From positions 930,001 to 994,000 of the forward strand of contig OZ244836.1 of assembly GCA_965220645.1 (NCBI GenBank): a DNA stretch of 64,000 bases, read 5' to 3'. Position numbers and translations under genes: made by a program. Position 1 is the first letter of the stretch. Each line of letters opens with the position of its first letter. Below the pieces are notes generated by a model, which worked only from the letters and a program-made list of their open reading frames with translations, had not been told where the DNA came from and ran no database searches. The stretch comes from Aldehydirespirator sp965220645. GTDB taxonomy: Bacteria > Actinomycetota > Acidimicrobiia > Acidimicrobiales > Aldehydirespiratoraceae. Positions 7,555-16,795 of this stretch are shown in pieces.

Positions 7555-8340
7555 ATGGTGGAGATCCCCGAGCACCTGCGCAAGCGGGCTGAGGAGGCCC
7601 GGGCCAAGGCCGAGGCGGCCAAGGCCGCCCAGGCTGGCGGGCCCGCAGCGGCAGGCTCCGGCGACGGCGCTACCGAGGCCCAGCAGCAGGCGGCGAGCAA
7701 GATCCCGCCTCACCTGCTGGAGCGGTCCAAGGCAGCCCGCGCCCAAGCGTCCGGCGATGTCCCGGAAGCCGCGGCGGGCGGCGGCGGAGTGGCCGTGGCC
7801 GCCCCGCCCACCGCACCGGCGGCGATGCCGGCCACCGGCCCCGGCGGGCACACCCAGCGCCTGCTCACCGTGGTCAAGTCGGGCTCGATCCAGGACGTGA
7901 AGTCCAAGCCGCAGGACAAGGTTCATGTATGGCCCCACCTGCTGGTGGTGGAGTTCGTGGCGTCGCTGTTCATCACCGCGTTCACGCTGATCTTCTCGAT
8001 CTTCGTGAACGCGCCCCTGCTGGAGCTGGCCAACTACAACCAGACGCCCAACCCGTCGAAGGCGCCGTGGTACTTCCTCGGGCTGCAGGAACTGCTGACG
8101 ATGTTCCACCCGATGGTGGCGGGCGTCACCATCCCCGGCGTTGGGCTGCTGGCCCTGATGCTCGCGCCCTATATCGACAAGAACCCCTCCAAGAAGCCCG
8201 AGGACCGCAAGTTCGCCATCAGCCTCATGACCATCCACCTGATGTTCTGGGCGGTACTGGTGATCATCGGCTCCTTCTTCAGGGGCCCCGGATTCAACTT
8301 CGTCTTCCCCTGGCAAGCGGGACTGTTCTTCGAGCTGTGA
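7555..8340 (+). CDS. Cytochrome b subunit IV-like protein (C-terminal part of cytochrome b)
   Basis: This is the second half of the split cytochrome b, 261 residues. An Ala/Lys-rich soluble extension fills about the first 120 residues. Three membrane helices follow. The quinol-oxidation loop reads NPSKAPWYFLGLQELL; the PEWY motif of canonical complexes is replaced by APWY, as in other bacterial split-b complexes. The extension contains a repeat of the form IPEHLRKR / IPPHLLERS, which may contact the partner subunits. Its TGA is two bases before the minicistron at 8343. Confidence 0.88.
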   Translation: MVEIPEHLRKRAEEARAKAEAAKAAQAGGPAAAGSGDGATEAQQQAASKIPPHLLERSKAARAQASGDVPEAAAGGGGVAVAAPPTAPAAMPATGPGGHTQRLLTVVKSGSIQDVKSKPQDKVHVWPHLLVVEFVASLFITAFTLIFSIFVNAPLLELANYNQTPNPSKAPWYFLGLQELLTMFHPMVAGVTIPGVGLLALMLAPYIDKNPSKKPEDRKFAISLMTIHLMFWAVLVIIGSFFRGPGFNFVFPWQAGLFFEL

Positions 8341-8342
8341 CC

Positions 8343-8402
8343 ATGGCCCTCCCCCCCGCCCACGAATCGTCCCGCCGCCTCAGGCGAGGAGGCAACCGAT
8401 GA
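8343..8402 (+). other. Possible 19-codon minicistron between subunit IV and Rieske genes
   Basis: ATG 8343 opens a frame encoding MALPPAHESSRRLRRGGNR, whose TGA overlaps the ATG of the Rieske gene as ATGA. A GAGGAGG ribosome-binding site for the Rieske gene lies inside it. It could couple translation of the two genes, but an open frame this short may be chance. Confidence 0.3.
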
Positions 8403-9271
8403 TCTACGTCGCTCTGGCTGTTCTTGCCGTCCTGGCCATCGTCGCGGTGCTCGCCGCGGTCCGTCGGCGCCAGTCCGACGCCGCCATAGGCATGCTGTCG
8501 CGCGAGACCCGCAGCCGGGACCGTTCATCGGAGGTCCTACGGGCCGAGGCGCCACCCACCGGCCGAGAGGTGGAGAAGGCCGCGGCCGCGGCTCGGGCTG
8601 GTACCGCGCTGGCTCCTTCGGAAGGCGGAACCCCGCCCGTGCCCTACGTGCCGCCCGATCCCGAGACGATCGGGGTGAGCCGCCGCCAGTTCTTCAACCG
8701 GACGATCGTGATGCTGATGAGCTTGAGCCTGTCGGGGTTCGGCGTGGCGTGCATCGCCTTCCTGTGGCCTCAGGGAAGCAGCGGCTTCGGCTCCAAGATC
8801 AAAGTGGGCCTGGTCAGCGATCTGCTCACCGAGATCCGTGACAACTCGGGGTTCCTGTACAAGCCCGAGGGCCGGATGTGGCTTACCGAGTACCCCAACG
8901 GAGCGCTGGAGAAGGCGCTTGCGACCTACACCGGGCCCGAGTTGGCGGGGATGACTGCAGGCCAGCAGCTAGGGCTGGAGGGCGGCATCGTGGTGCTGTA
9001 CCAGAAGTGCCCGCATCTCGGCTGCCGGGTGCCGGAGTGTGTCACGTCGCAGTGGTTCGAGTGCCCGTGCCACGGCTCGAAGTACAACCAGGTGGGGGAG
9101 AAGCGGGGCGGTCCCGCCCCTCGGGGAATGGACCGCTTCGCGGTGGAGATAGGCACGGACGGATCGCTCACCGTTGATACCGGCACGATCATCCAGGGCC
9201 CGCCGATCGGCACCAACACCACAGGCCAGGAAGCTGAAGGGCCGAACTGCATCGGCCAGGCAGAGCACTAG
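8399..9271 (+). CDS. Rieske [2Fe-2S] protein of the bc complex
   Basis: The 290-residue protein has the Rieske boxes CPHLGC (Cys204, His206, Cys209) and CPCHGS (Cys222, Cys224, His225): Cys204/His206/Cys222/His225 bind the cluster, Cys209-Cys224 form the disulfide. It has an N-terminal membrane helix (1-21) and, after a charged linker, a second one (about 101-123) preceded by SRRQFF, a Tat-like twin-arginine context. An extra Cys214 lies near the cluster. It transfers electrons from quinol to the cytochrome c of the next gene. Confidence 0.93.
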   Translation: MIYVALAVLAVLAIVAVLAAVRRRQSDAAIGMLSRETRSRDRSSEVLRAEAPPTGREVEKAAAAARAGTALAPSEGGTPPVPYVPPDPETIGVSRRQFFNRTIVMLMSLSLSGFGVACIAFLWPQGSSGFGSKIKVGLVSDLLTEIRDNSGFLYKPEGRMWLTEYPNGALEKALATYTGPELAGMTAGQQLGLEGGIVVLYQKCPHLGCRVPECVTSQWFECPCHGSKYNQVGEKRGGPAPRGMDRFAVEIGTDGSLTVDTGTIIQGPPIGTNTTGQEAEGPNCIGQAEH

Positions 9272-9306
9272 TGGTCCGATCCGATCCGTAGGAACCATCG
9301 TCGCGA

Positions 9307-10566
9307 ATGCTCCTAGCCGCCTCCACGCAGAGAACCATCGGGTTCCTCATCCTTGCCGTCGTCTTCGTCGGGTACATCGTGTACCTGATCCTCAACTCGC
9401 GGGCGTCCCGCGAGGAGGTCGGCAGCGAGATCGAGCTGGCCCCCAACCGCAAGCCCTACCTCGAAGACGAGGAGCTGGAAGGCACCAAGCTCGACAAGTC
9501 GCTGCTGGCCGGGCTGGCCATGCTGGCGGTGATCGGGGTGGGGCTGCCGCTCTACTGGCTGGGCGAGCCCGGGCGCCACGACGGTCTGATCTCCGACACC
9601 GACCGCATCTTCGCGGACCGGGGCGGCGAGCTCTACACCGAGGGCTCCGATTGCCAGCAGTGCCACGGTGCCGAAGGCACGGGCGGCTCCGCGCCGGTCA
9701 CCATTACCGACGCGCAGGGCAACTTCGTGGCCACGGTGGCCTGGGCGGCTCCGTCCCTCAACACCGTGCTATCCCGCTACAGCGAGGACGAGGTACGCCA
9801 CGTGCTCAACTACGGGCGCAACAACGTGATGCCGGCATGGGGAGCGCCCGGCGGCGGACCCCTCACCCCGCAGCAGATCGAATACCTGATCCATTACATG
9901 AGGCGAATCCAGATCCCCGAGTCGGAACTGCGCGAGATCGTCGACGAAGGGGTGCGAGAGGGAATCGCCGAGTATCTGGGCGTGGACGCCGACGACGGTG
10001 CCGTGGACGAATGGCTCGGCGCGGTGGATGCCGCCGTGGAGGAGGCCCGGGCCATGGCGCTGGCCGCGGACGAGTCGCTTGAAGGCAATCCCGAGGCCAT
10101 CCGCCGGGCCGGTCTGGAACTGCTCGCCTCGGGTGAGGCTCCCGCCAGCGACCTCTACCAGACGTATGGCGAGATCCTGTTCAACAACCCGGCAGCGGGC
10201 GGCACCTACAGCTGCGCCCGCTGCCACACGTACGGCTGGTCCTTCGACGCCACCACCGATGGCGACGACAGCATCGACGGCCACGCCGGGCCGATCCTCG
10301 AGTCCTACAACGTCGCCAGCGGCTTCTTCGGTCCCAACCTGACCGGGGGAAGCACCCTGGACCAGTTCGAGACAGCCGGGCTGCACTCCGACTTCATCTC
10401 CATGGGTCAGAGCATCGGGCAGACCTACGGCCGGGGCGGCTCGGGCGGCAACGGGCAGATGCCGGGCTTCGGTCCACGCACCGACGACCCCCTTGGGGTG
10501 ATCTACCCGGCCACGCTCACCCAAGACCAGATCGACGCCATCGTCGCTTTCGAGAGGAACCTGTGA
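9307..10566 (+). CDS. Membrane-bound dihaem cytochrome c of the bc complex
   Basis: The 419-residue protein has two N-terminal membrane helices (about 10-29 and 66-85) and two c-type haem sites, CQQCH (116-120) and CARCH (303-307). Met ligands are likely in NNVMPAWG (Met175) and in GNGQMPGFG near the C-terminus. An acidic, helical Ala-rich segment (about 205-275) separates the two domains. It replaces cytochrome c1 and could also hand electrons on to an oxidase, as the dihaem QcrC does in actinobacteria. Its last bases belong to the duplicated junction at 10550-10638. Confidence 0.9.
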   Translation: MLLAASTQRTIGFLILAVVFVGYIVYLILNSRASREEVGSEIELAPNRKPYLEDEELEGTKLDKSLLAGLAMLAVIGVGLPLYWLGEPGRHDGLISDTDRIFADRGGELYTEGSDCQQCHGAEGTGGSAPVTITDAQGNFVATVAWAAPSLNTVLSRYSEDEVRHVLNYGRNNVMPAWGAPGGGPLTPQQIEYLIHYMRRIQIPESELREIVDEGVREGIAEYLGVDADDGAVDEWLGAVDAAVEEARAMALAADESLEGNPEAIRRAGLELLASGEAPASDLYQTYGEILFNNPAAGGTYSCARCHTYGWSFDATTDGDDSIDGHAGPILESYNVASGFFGPNLTGGSTLDQFETAGLHSDFISMGQSIGQTYGRGGSGGNGQMPGFGPRTDDPLGVIYPATLTQDQIDAIVAFERNL

Positions 10567-10638
10567 CATGGAAGCGCTCGGTGTGACCTGCGTGTTCGAA
10601 AGGAAGGCGTGACATGGAAGCGCTCGATGTGATCGCCG
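10550..10638 (+). repeat. Diverged tandem duplication of a stop/start junction, with a 14-codon minicistron
   Basis: Bases 10550-10592 and 10596-10638 are two diverged copies, period 46, of a segment with AGGAA, TGA-C-ATG and GAAGCGCTCG. Copy one gives ATG 10568 encoding MEALGVTCVFERKA and stopping at 10612, one base before the real ATG 10614, whose product starts MEALDV. The minicistron thus begins with a copy of the next gene's first codons. Confidence 0.75.
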
Positions 10639-11645
10639 GGCTCGCCTGGGATCCAGAGATCCGCGGCTTCATGGCGGTCTTCGCGGGCGTGGTCGTGCTG
10701 ATGGGCTCCGTGTGGCTGCTGCTCGCCCTGAACACCGGCACCCGGCTGGGCACGCTCATCGCCGTGACCGGGTTCTTCGGCTGGATTGTGATCATGGCCG
10801 TTGTCTGGTGGATCTACGGGATCGGCTGGGCCGGCAACACGCCCACCTGGCAGTTGACGGAGATCAATGTCGGCGACCTCGACGCGGCCGCGCTGGAGCA
10901 AGCCACGACATTGCCCGACGCCGTCGTGCTCCCTTCCGCCTTCGATCTCGTCGTGGACTCCGACGATCCCGTGGCCCAGGCCGAGTTCGGCTTGGTAACC
11001 CGGGACACGCTCACGCCCGATCAGACCGAAGGGCTCAGTGCCACCGAGATCAGCCAGTTGGTTGCCGAGGAGTTGGCTCGCAATCAGGCCACCACCCTGT
11101 CGGAGCTGGCTGCGGTCGTCCCCGCGGTCATCGCCGACGCAGAGGCGTCGGGACGGTTGAACTTCGGCGGCTGGAACCTGCTGTCCACCGCCGAAGCGGG
11201 CGAGGCCCAGGCCTCCGCGGTGGCGATGCTGCTGGAGAGTCCCGACCTGACGTTCACCTCTCAGGAGGATTTCAGGCTGCTCGACGCGTACACCGTGGGC
11301 GGCAAACGGGGCCTGCCCGATGACCCGGACCGCCTCGACCGCATCTGGACCCAGATACGCACCGCATTGACCATCACCCATCCCACCCGCTACGGGGTCG
11401 TACAGGTCCAAGAAGTGATCGACCAGCGGCTCGTTCCCGGCCAGCCCCCGCCGCGGCCCATCGTTGATGAGTCGAAGCCGGTGATCTCGGTGATCATGGT
11501 CCGCGACCTCGGCAACCTCCGCCTCAAGCCCGCTCTGGTGGCCCTAGGCTCGCTGTGCATCTTCGCAGCCCTGTGCCTGTTCCTGCACGAGCGCGACAAG
11601 CTGGCTTGGCAACAGCGCGAGGCGCGAGCGCCGGTGGACGCCTGA
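10614..11645 (+). CDS. Membrane protein of the bc complex operon, unknown function
   Basis: The 343-residue protein has two closely spaced N-terminal membrane helices (about 18-38 and 45-67), a large extracytoplasmic domain of about 220 residues rich in Asp/Glu/Thr (WQLTEINVGDLDAAALEQA onwards) and a C-terminal helix (about 303-325) with a basic cytoplasmic tail. It has no cofactor-binding motif and no family I recognise. Its place between cytochrome c and nuoA suggests an accessory or assembly protein of the bc complex or its supercomplex; this is inference. Confidence 0.72.
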   Translation: MEALDVIAGLAWDPEIRGFMAVFAGVVVLMGSVWLLLALNTGTRLGTLIAVTGFFGWIVIMAVVWWIYGIGWAGNTPTWQLTEINVGDLDAAALEQATTLPDAVVLPSAFDLVVDSDDPVAQAEFGLVTRDTLTPDQTEGLSATEISQLVAEELARNQATTLSELAAVVPAVIADAEASGRLNFGGWNLLSTAEAGEAQASAVAMLLESPDLTFTSQEDFRLLDAYTVGGKRGLPDDPDRLDRIWTQIRTALTITHPTRYGVVQVQEVIDQRLVPGQPPPRPIVDESKPVISVIMVRDLGNLRLKPALVALGSLCIFAALCLFLHERDKLAWQQREARAPVDA

Positions 11646-11646
11646 T

Positions 11647-11742
11647 ATGTCTGTATCTACCGGCCGAAGCAGAATCTCGGGTTCGTTCTGGGTGGCATAT
11701 CCACAGAACTCGACCCAAGATCACCTGCGGACGGCCGTCTGA
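11647..11742 (+). other. Possible 31-codon minicistron before nuoA
   Basis: The gap between the bc operon and nuoA is open from ATG 11647 (one base after the previous TGA) to TGA 11740-11742, three bases before the nuoA GTG. The peptide begins MSVSTGRSRISGSF and has no similarity to the start of NuoA. I see no promoter here, so the bc and nuo genes probably form one transcript. Confidence 0.3.
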
Positions 11743-11745
11743 GCG

Positions 11746-12246
11746 GTGCTCGGCCAGTACCTCCCCCTGCTTGCGCTGTTCGCGCTGGCGGCGCTGTTCG
11801 CAGCGGGGAGCTTCGTCGCCTCGGGTCTGCTGGCACCCCGCTTGCCGACCGTGCCCAAGCGGGATCCCTACGAGTGCGGGATCGTGCCCTCCCGCGACAC
11901 TCCTGAGCGGTTTCCGGTCCGGTTCTTCCTGGTGGCGATGATCTTCATCGTCTTCGATGTGGAGATCGTGCTGTTCTATCCCTACGCCGTGGCCCGGGGC
12001 GGGCTGGGCCTCTTCGGGCTCGTCGTCCTGCTGGTGTTCAGCTTCGCGGTGTTCGAGTCGTTCGTGTATCTGATCTCCGCCGGTGCCCTCGAATGGGGAC
12101 CGGCGTCGAAGTCCTGGCGCTCGGCCGGCCCCTCCGAAGAGGCTGGATCCGACGAGCAGATGGTGTCCGCGGGCCGCACCGCTCGCACGACAGTGCGCCG
12201 GGTGGGCCTCGAGGGTCGCGTTCCGAGCGCGCCGGAGGTGGCCTGA
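11746..12246 (+). CDS. nuoA: NADH-quinone oxidoreductase subunit A (complex I, first copy)
   Basis: This membrane-arm subunit next to the quinone cavity is 166 residues long with three helices. The NuoA loop signature KRDPYECGIVPSRDTPERFPVRFFLVAMIF is present, including the conserved YECG. It has a polar C-terminal extension of about 45 residues beyond the usual NuoA end. GTG 11746 is chosen as it sits just before the first helix. Its TGA overlaps the ATG of a minicistron. Confidence 0.95.
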   Translation: MLGQYLPLLALFALAALFAAGSFVASGLLAPRLPTVPKRDPYECGIVPSRDTPERFPVRFFLVAMIFIVFDVEIVLFYPYAVARGGLGLFGLVVLLVFSFAVFESFVYLISAGALEWGPASKSWRSAGPSEEAGSDEQMVSAGRTARTTVRRVGLEGRVPSAPEVA

Positions 12247-12280
12247 TGGGCGTCGTCGCTTCGATGGGAGAGGTGGTGTG

Positions 12281-12281
<1 letters not shown>
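12246..12281 (+). repeat. 11-codon minicistron made by duplication of the nuoB start
   Basis: ATG 12246 overlaps the nuoA TGA, encodes MGVVASMGEVV, and its TGA (12279-12281) overlaps the nuoB ATG at 12281. GATGGGCGTCGTCG at 12245 copies GATGGGGGTCGCCG at 12280, period 35, so the peptide starts like NuoB (MGVADQ). GGGAGAGG inside it is the nuoB ribosome-binding site. Confidence 0.65.
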
Positions 12282-12872
<591 letters not shown>

Positions 12873-12880
<8 letters not shown>

Positions 12881-13409
12881 GACGCCGGCTGCGGGCGCAA
12901 CCGGCCCGGGCGGGGACGCGATGGCTGAGCAATACGGCGCCGTTGCCGGGGCCGACCGACCCTCCCGGGGCCAGGCCGTGGTCCACCCTTCGAGGGGCCA
13001 GTGGAGCGACGTGGCTTCCGCAGCCCGCGCCGACGGGTTCGACCAGCTCATCGACCTCACCGCGGTCGACTACCTGACATACGGGGCGGTCCGGAGCCTG
13101 CCGGAGGGAGTGCAGCCGGAGCGCTTCGAAGTGGTGGCCAGCCTGATGTCGCACGAGCGCCGCCAGCGCCTGCGCATGCGAGTGCAGGTTCCTGCCGACG
13201 ACCCGTCCCTGCCTACCCTGTTCGACCTGTGGCCTGGAGCGGAGAACCTCGAGCGTGAGGTCTTCGACATGTTCGGCATCGTGTTCGAGGGCCATCCCGA
13301 CCTGTCGCGGATCCTGATGCCCGAGGACTGGTCGGGCCATCCGCTGCGCAAGGACTACGACAGCGGCCAGATACCCGTCCAGTTCAAGGCCGCCTCCAAC
13401 GTCAGGTGA
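12873..13409 (+). CDS. nuoC: NADH-quinone oxidoreductase subunit C (complex I, first copy)
   Basis: The 178-residue product is the 30-kDa-type subunit of the Q-module. The signature LEREVFDMFGIVFEGHPDLSRILMPEDWSGHPLRKDY is present at the C-terminus. ATG 12873 overlaps the end of nuoB by 8 bases. The first 25 residues are an Ala/Gly-rich leader absent from most NuoC proteins. Confidence 0.95.
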
Positions 13410-13422
13410 TGCACCCGCCGCG

Positions 13423-14766
13423 ATGAGCATTACAGACGCCCCCCATGCCGACGCCGCCAATGCGGACTCGGTCGACGACGCCCCGCCCGCGGCGCCGGCC
13501 ACCGGCGCCGAGAGAGTCAGCCGGCGCCAGCCGTCTGCGGTGCTGCGCATGTCGGAGGCTGCTGCGGCCGCCATCGGAGGCGATCCCGACGACCCCGATG
13601 ACGACGAGCTGGTGCTGTTGAACATGGGCCCCGCGCACCCGTCGACCCACGGCGTGCTGCGGCTGATGCTGGAGTTGTCGGGCGAGACGGTGCTGCGCTC
13701 CAAGCCGGTCATCGGATACCTCCACACCGGCATGGAGAAGACCGGTGAGCAGCTCACCTACCTGCAGGGCGGCACCAACGTGACCCGTATGGACTACGTC
13801 TCGCCGCTGTTCAACGAGCTGGCCTTCTCGCTGGCCACGGAGCGGCTGCTGGACATCGAGGTGCCCGAGCGGGCCACCTGGATCCGCATGCTGATGTGCG
13901 AACTCAACCGGGTCGGCTCGCATCTGCTGTTCATGGCCACCGGCGGCATGGAGCTCGGGGCGGTGTCGATGATGATCTACGGGTGGCGCGAGCGCGAGGA
14001 AGTGCTTCGCTTCTTCGAGAAGGTCACCGGCCTGCGCATGAACCACAACTACATCCGGCCCGGAGGGGTGGCCGCCGACCTGCCCGCCGACTGGCGCACC
14101 GACGTATCCGAACTGATCGAGCTGATCGAACCCCGCCTCGACGAGTACGACACGCTGCTCACCGGCCAGCCCATCTGGCGCGAGCGGCTCCAAGGGGTGG
14201 GCATCATCAGCGCCGCCGAGGCCGTCGCCCTCGGGGCCACCGGGCCCCTGCTGCGGGGCACGGGCATGGCCTGGGACCTGCGGCGCGACGAGCCCTACCT
14301 GTTCTACGACCAGATGGACTTCGACGTGATCGTAGGCACCCACGGCGACTGCTACGACCGCTACGCCATACGCCTCAACGAGATCCGCGAGTCTCTGCGC
14401 ATCGTCGACCAGATCATCGACGCGATGCCCTCGGGCGATTACCGGACGCAGGACAAGAAGGTGACGCCGCCGCCGCGGGCCCGCATCGACGCCTCGATGG
14501 AGGCCCTGATACATCACTTCAAGATCTTCACCGAGGGGTTCAAGGTGCCGGCGGGCGAGGTGTACGCGGCGGTGGAGTCCCCCCGGGGCGAGCTGGGCGT
14601 GTACCTGGTGAGCGACGGCACGTCGGTGCCGTACCGGCTCCACGTGAGAGCGCCCAGCTTCGTGAACCTCCAGACCCTGCCCCATCTGATGCAGAACGGC
14701 CTCATCGCTGACGGCATCGCCATCATCGGCTCCGTTGACCCGGTCATGGGGGATGTGGACCGGTGA
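13423..14766 (+). CDS. nuoD: NADH-quinone oxidoreductase subunit D (complex I, first copy)
   Basis: The 49-kDa-type Q-module subunit, 447 residues, has an Ala/Asp-rich N-terminal extension of about 60 residues. The quinone-site His76 (HPSTHG) and Tyr125 (TRMDYV) are both present at the canonical 49-residue spacing. At the position of the methylated mitochondrial Arg85 (26 residues after the His) it has Thr102 (GYLHTGMEK). It is thus an ordinary quinone-reactive NuoD, in contrast to the second copy at 33902. It overlaps nuoE by 4 bases. Confidence 0.97.
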   Translation: MSITDAPHADAANADSVDDAPPAAPATGAERVSRRQPSAVLRMSEAAAAAIGGDPDDPDDDELVLLNMGPAHPSTHGVLRLMLELSGETVLRSKPVIGYLHTGMEKTGEQLTYLQGGTNVTRMDYVSPLFNELAFSLATERLLDIEVPERATWIRMLMCELNRVGSHLLFMATGGMELGAVSMMIYGWREREEVLRFFEKVTGLRMNHNYIRPGGVAADLPADWRTDVSELIELIEPRLDEYDTLLTGQPIWRERLQGVGIISAAEAVALGATGPLLRGTGMAWDLRRDEPYLFYDQMDFDVIVGTHGDCYDRYAIRLNEIRESLRIVDQIIDAMPSGDYRTQDKKVTPPPRARIDASMEALIHHFKIFTEGFKVPAGEVYAAVESPRGELGVYLVSDGTSVPYRLHVRAPSFVNLQTLPHLMQNGLIADGIAIIGSVDPVMGDVDR

Positions 14767-15374
14767 GTCTCAGTGCTGCCAACGAGGCGCTGGCTGCCGA
14801 GATCATCTCCTGGTTCCCCCGGCCCCGCTCGGCACTGATCCCGCTGCTGCACCTCGCCCAGGAGCAGGACGGGTACCTGACCGACGACGCCATGCGCCGC
14901 ATCGCCGAGCTGGTCGAGGCCACGCCGGCCGAAGTGAAGGGCACCGCCGGCTTCTACGAGATGTTCCGCTTCGAGCCGGTGGGCACCTATCTCGTGAACG
15001 TCTGCACCAACATCTCCTGCCTGTTGTGGGGCGGTGAGGAGCTGCTGGAGCACGCCTGCGAGACTCTGGGGACCGAAGTGGGCGGCACCACCGATGACGG
15101 CCGGTTCACCGTCGAGGAGGTGGAGTGCATCGCAGCCTGCACAGAGGCCCCCTGCCTTCAGGTCAACTATCGCTACCGGGGCCGGGTCACCCCCGATGAC
15201 TTCGACCGGCTGGTCGAGGATCTGCGCGCCGATCGTCTGGACATTCCCCGCCACGGCGCACTGTCCAGTGTGAGGCAGTCGATCCCCGCCGAGCGTCTCG
15301 CCGGGGTGGTCCCGCCCGAGCAGGCCCGCGAGGCGCCGGTCTGGCTGGCACGCAACGCTGAGGCGGTCCGCTGA
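14763..15374 (+). CDS. nuoE: NADH-quinone oxidoreductase subunit E (24-kDa, [2Fe-2S])
   Basis: The 203-residue NADH-module subunit binds cluster N1a through Cys81, Cys86, Cys122 and Cys126 (CTNISC, CIAACTEAPC). The N-terminal helical domain (FPRPRSALIPLLHLAQEQDGYL) is typical. The C-terminal about 45 residues, after DIPRHG, are an extension. GTG 14763 overlaps the nuoD stop (GTGA), and its own stop overlaps nuoF (TGATG). Confidence 0.95.
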   Translation: MSLSAANEALAAEIISWFPRPRSALIPLLHLAQEQDGYLTDDAMRRIAELVEATPAEVKGTAGFYEMFRFEPVGTYLVNVCTNISCLLWGGEELLEHACETLGTEVGGTTDDGRFTVEEVECIAACTEAPCLQVNYRYRGRVTPDDFDRLVEDLRADRLDIPRHGALSSVRQSIPAERLAGVVPPEQAREAPVWLARNAEAVR

Positions 15375-16795
15375 TGGATCAGCAGGCGGTAGTCGACGGC
15401 TACATCGCGCATGCGCCCGGCTATGTGCACAACGACGGCCCCAAGCTCATCACGGGCCGCTTCGTGCACGAGGATTCGTTCACCCTGGCCCGTTACGAGG
15501 CCACCTGGGGCTACGACGGGCTTCGGGCCGCGCTGGAGATGGCTCCGGCCGCAGTTCATGAAGAGGTACGGGCCGCAACGCTGCTGGGACGAGGCGGTGC
15601 CGGGTTCCCCGCTGGCGTCAAGTGGGGCTTCCTGCCGCCGGGCAAGCATCCCTACTACCTCGTCGTCAACGGTGACGAGAGCGAGCCGGGCACCTACAAG
15701 GACCGCCTCCTCATGGAGCGCGACCCCCACCAACTCATAGAGGGCTGCCTCATTGCCTGCTACGCGCTGGGCCTGCAGCAGTGCTTCCTGTACGTGCGGG
15801 GCGAGATGGCTCTGGCCCAGGAGCGGATCGCGGCCGCTCTCAACGAGGCCTACGCGGCCGGCTACGCGGGACGCGAGATCTGCGGGAGCGACTTCTCGGT
15901 GGACATCGTCATGGCGTGGGGCGCGGGGGCCTACATCGTGGGCGAGGAGACCGCGCTCATCGAGAGCCTCGAGGGACGCCGGGGCATGCCTCGCCTCAAG
16001 CCTCCTTACTTCCCGGCCGCGGTCGGCCTGTACGGCCAGCCCACCATCGTCAACAACGTGGAGACGCTCGCCAACCTGCCGTGGATGATGGTCAACGGGG
16101 CCGACGCCTATCGCCAGTACGGCTCGGAGTCGTCGCCCGGCACCCGGATGTTCGCGGTGTCGGGCCACCTTCGCCGCCCCGGCGTGTACGAGGTCGAGCA
16201 CGGGGTGACCACGTTCCGGGAGCTGATCTACGGCGACAACTTCTGCCGGGGGATCCGCGACGGCCGCGAGCTGAAGATGTTCATCCCCGGCGGGGGCTCC
16301 GCTCCCTGGTTCTTCGCCGAGCATCTGGACCTGCCGCTGGAGGCGCGCCCGGTGGGCGCGGCCGGGTCGATGCTCGGGTCGGGCGCCATCGTGATCATGG
16401 ACGACACCACCGATGCTGTGAAGGCAGCCTGGCGGGTGGTGAAGTTCTTCGCCCGCGAGTCGTGCGGGAAGTGCACGCCGTGCCGCGAGGGCACCACCTG
16501 GCTGGAACAGATCCTGCGCCGGATCCTCGACGGCGAGGGTCGGCCGTCCGACATCGACCTGCTGCTCGACATAGGCGACAACATAAGCCCCGGCCCCTAT
16601 CCGGTGGCCGCCCACGACGGGCGCGAGGCTGTGCCGTTCCCGCCCCGCCAGACCACGATCTGCCCCCTTGGACCCTCGGCGGTAGCGCCGGTGGTGTCCA
16701 CGATCCGCCGCTTCCGACACGAGTACGAGTCCAAGATCACCCGCCGCGACCCGATCCAGATTCCAGTAGTAGCAGCCGCAGGAGCCATCCGATGA
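15374..16795 (+). CDS. nuoF: NADH-quinone oxidoreductase subunit F (51-kDa, FMN, NADH-binding)
   Basis: The 473-residue NADH-oxidising subunit has the nucleotide/FMN motifs GRGGAGFPAGVKWGF and GDESEPGTYKDR. Cluster N3 ligands are SCGKCTPCREGTTW (Cys364, 367, 370) and a fourth Cys in TICPLG. It is stacked between nuoE and nuoG with 1- and 4-base overlaps, making the NADH module that the second operon lacks. Confidence 0.97.
   Translation: MDQQAVVDGYIAHAPGYVHNDGPKLITGRFVHEDSFTLARYEATWGYDGLRAALEMAPAAVHEEVRAATLLGRGGAGFPAGVKWGFLPPGKHPYYLVVNGDESEPGTYKDRLLMERDPHQLIEGCLIACYALGLQQCFLYVRGEMALAQERIAAALNEAYAAGYAGREICGSDFSVDIVMAWGAGAYIVGEETALIESLEGRRGMPRLKPPYFPAAVGLYGQPTIVNNVETLANLPWMMVNGADAYRQYGSESSPGTRMFAVSGHLRRPGVYEVEHGVTTFRELIYGDNFCRGIRDGRELKMFIPGGGSAPWFFAEHLDLPLEARPVGAAGSMLGSGAIVIMDDTTDAVKAAWRVVKFFARESCGKCTPCREGTTWLEQILRRILDGEGRPSDIDLLLDIGDNISPGPYPVAAHDGREAVPFPPRQTTICPLGPSAVAPVVSTIRRFRHEYESKITRRDPIQIPVVAAAGAIR

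Noticed and set aside
8343..8402. Treating every short frame in an intergenic gap as a confirmed gene
   Set aside because: ATGA and GTGA starts are common and GC-rich gaps are often open by chance; only the duplicated junctions have independent support.
15781..16791. Very long extension upstream of NuoG in the same frame
   Set aside because: It lies inside nuoF in another frame; NuoG homology begins at the ATG at 16792, which overlaps the nuoF stop.
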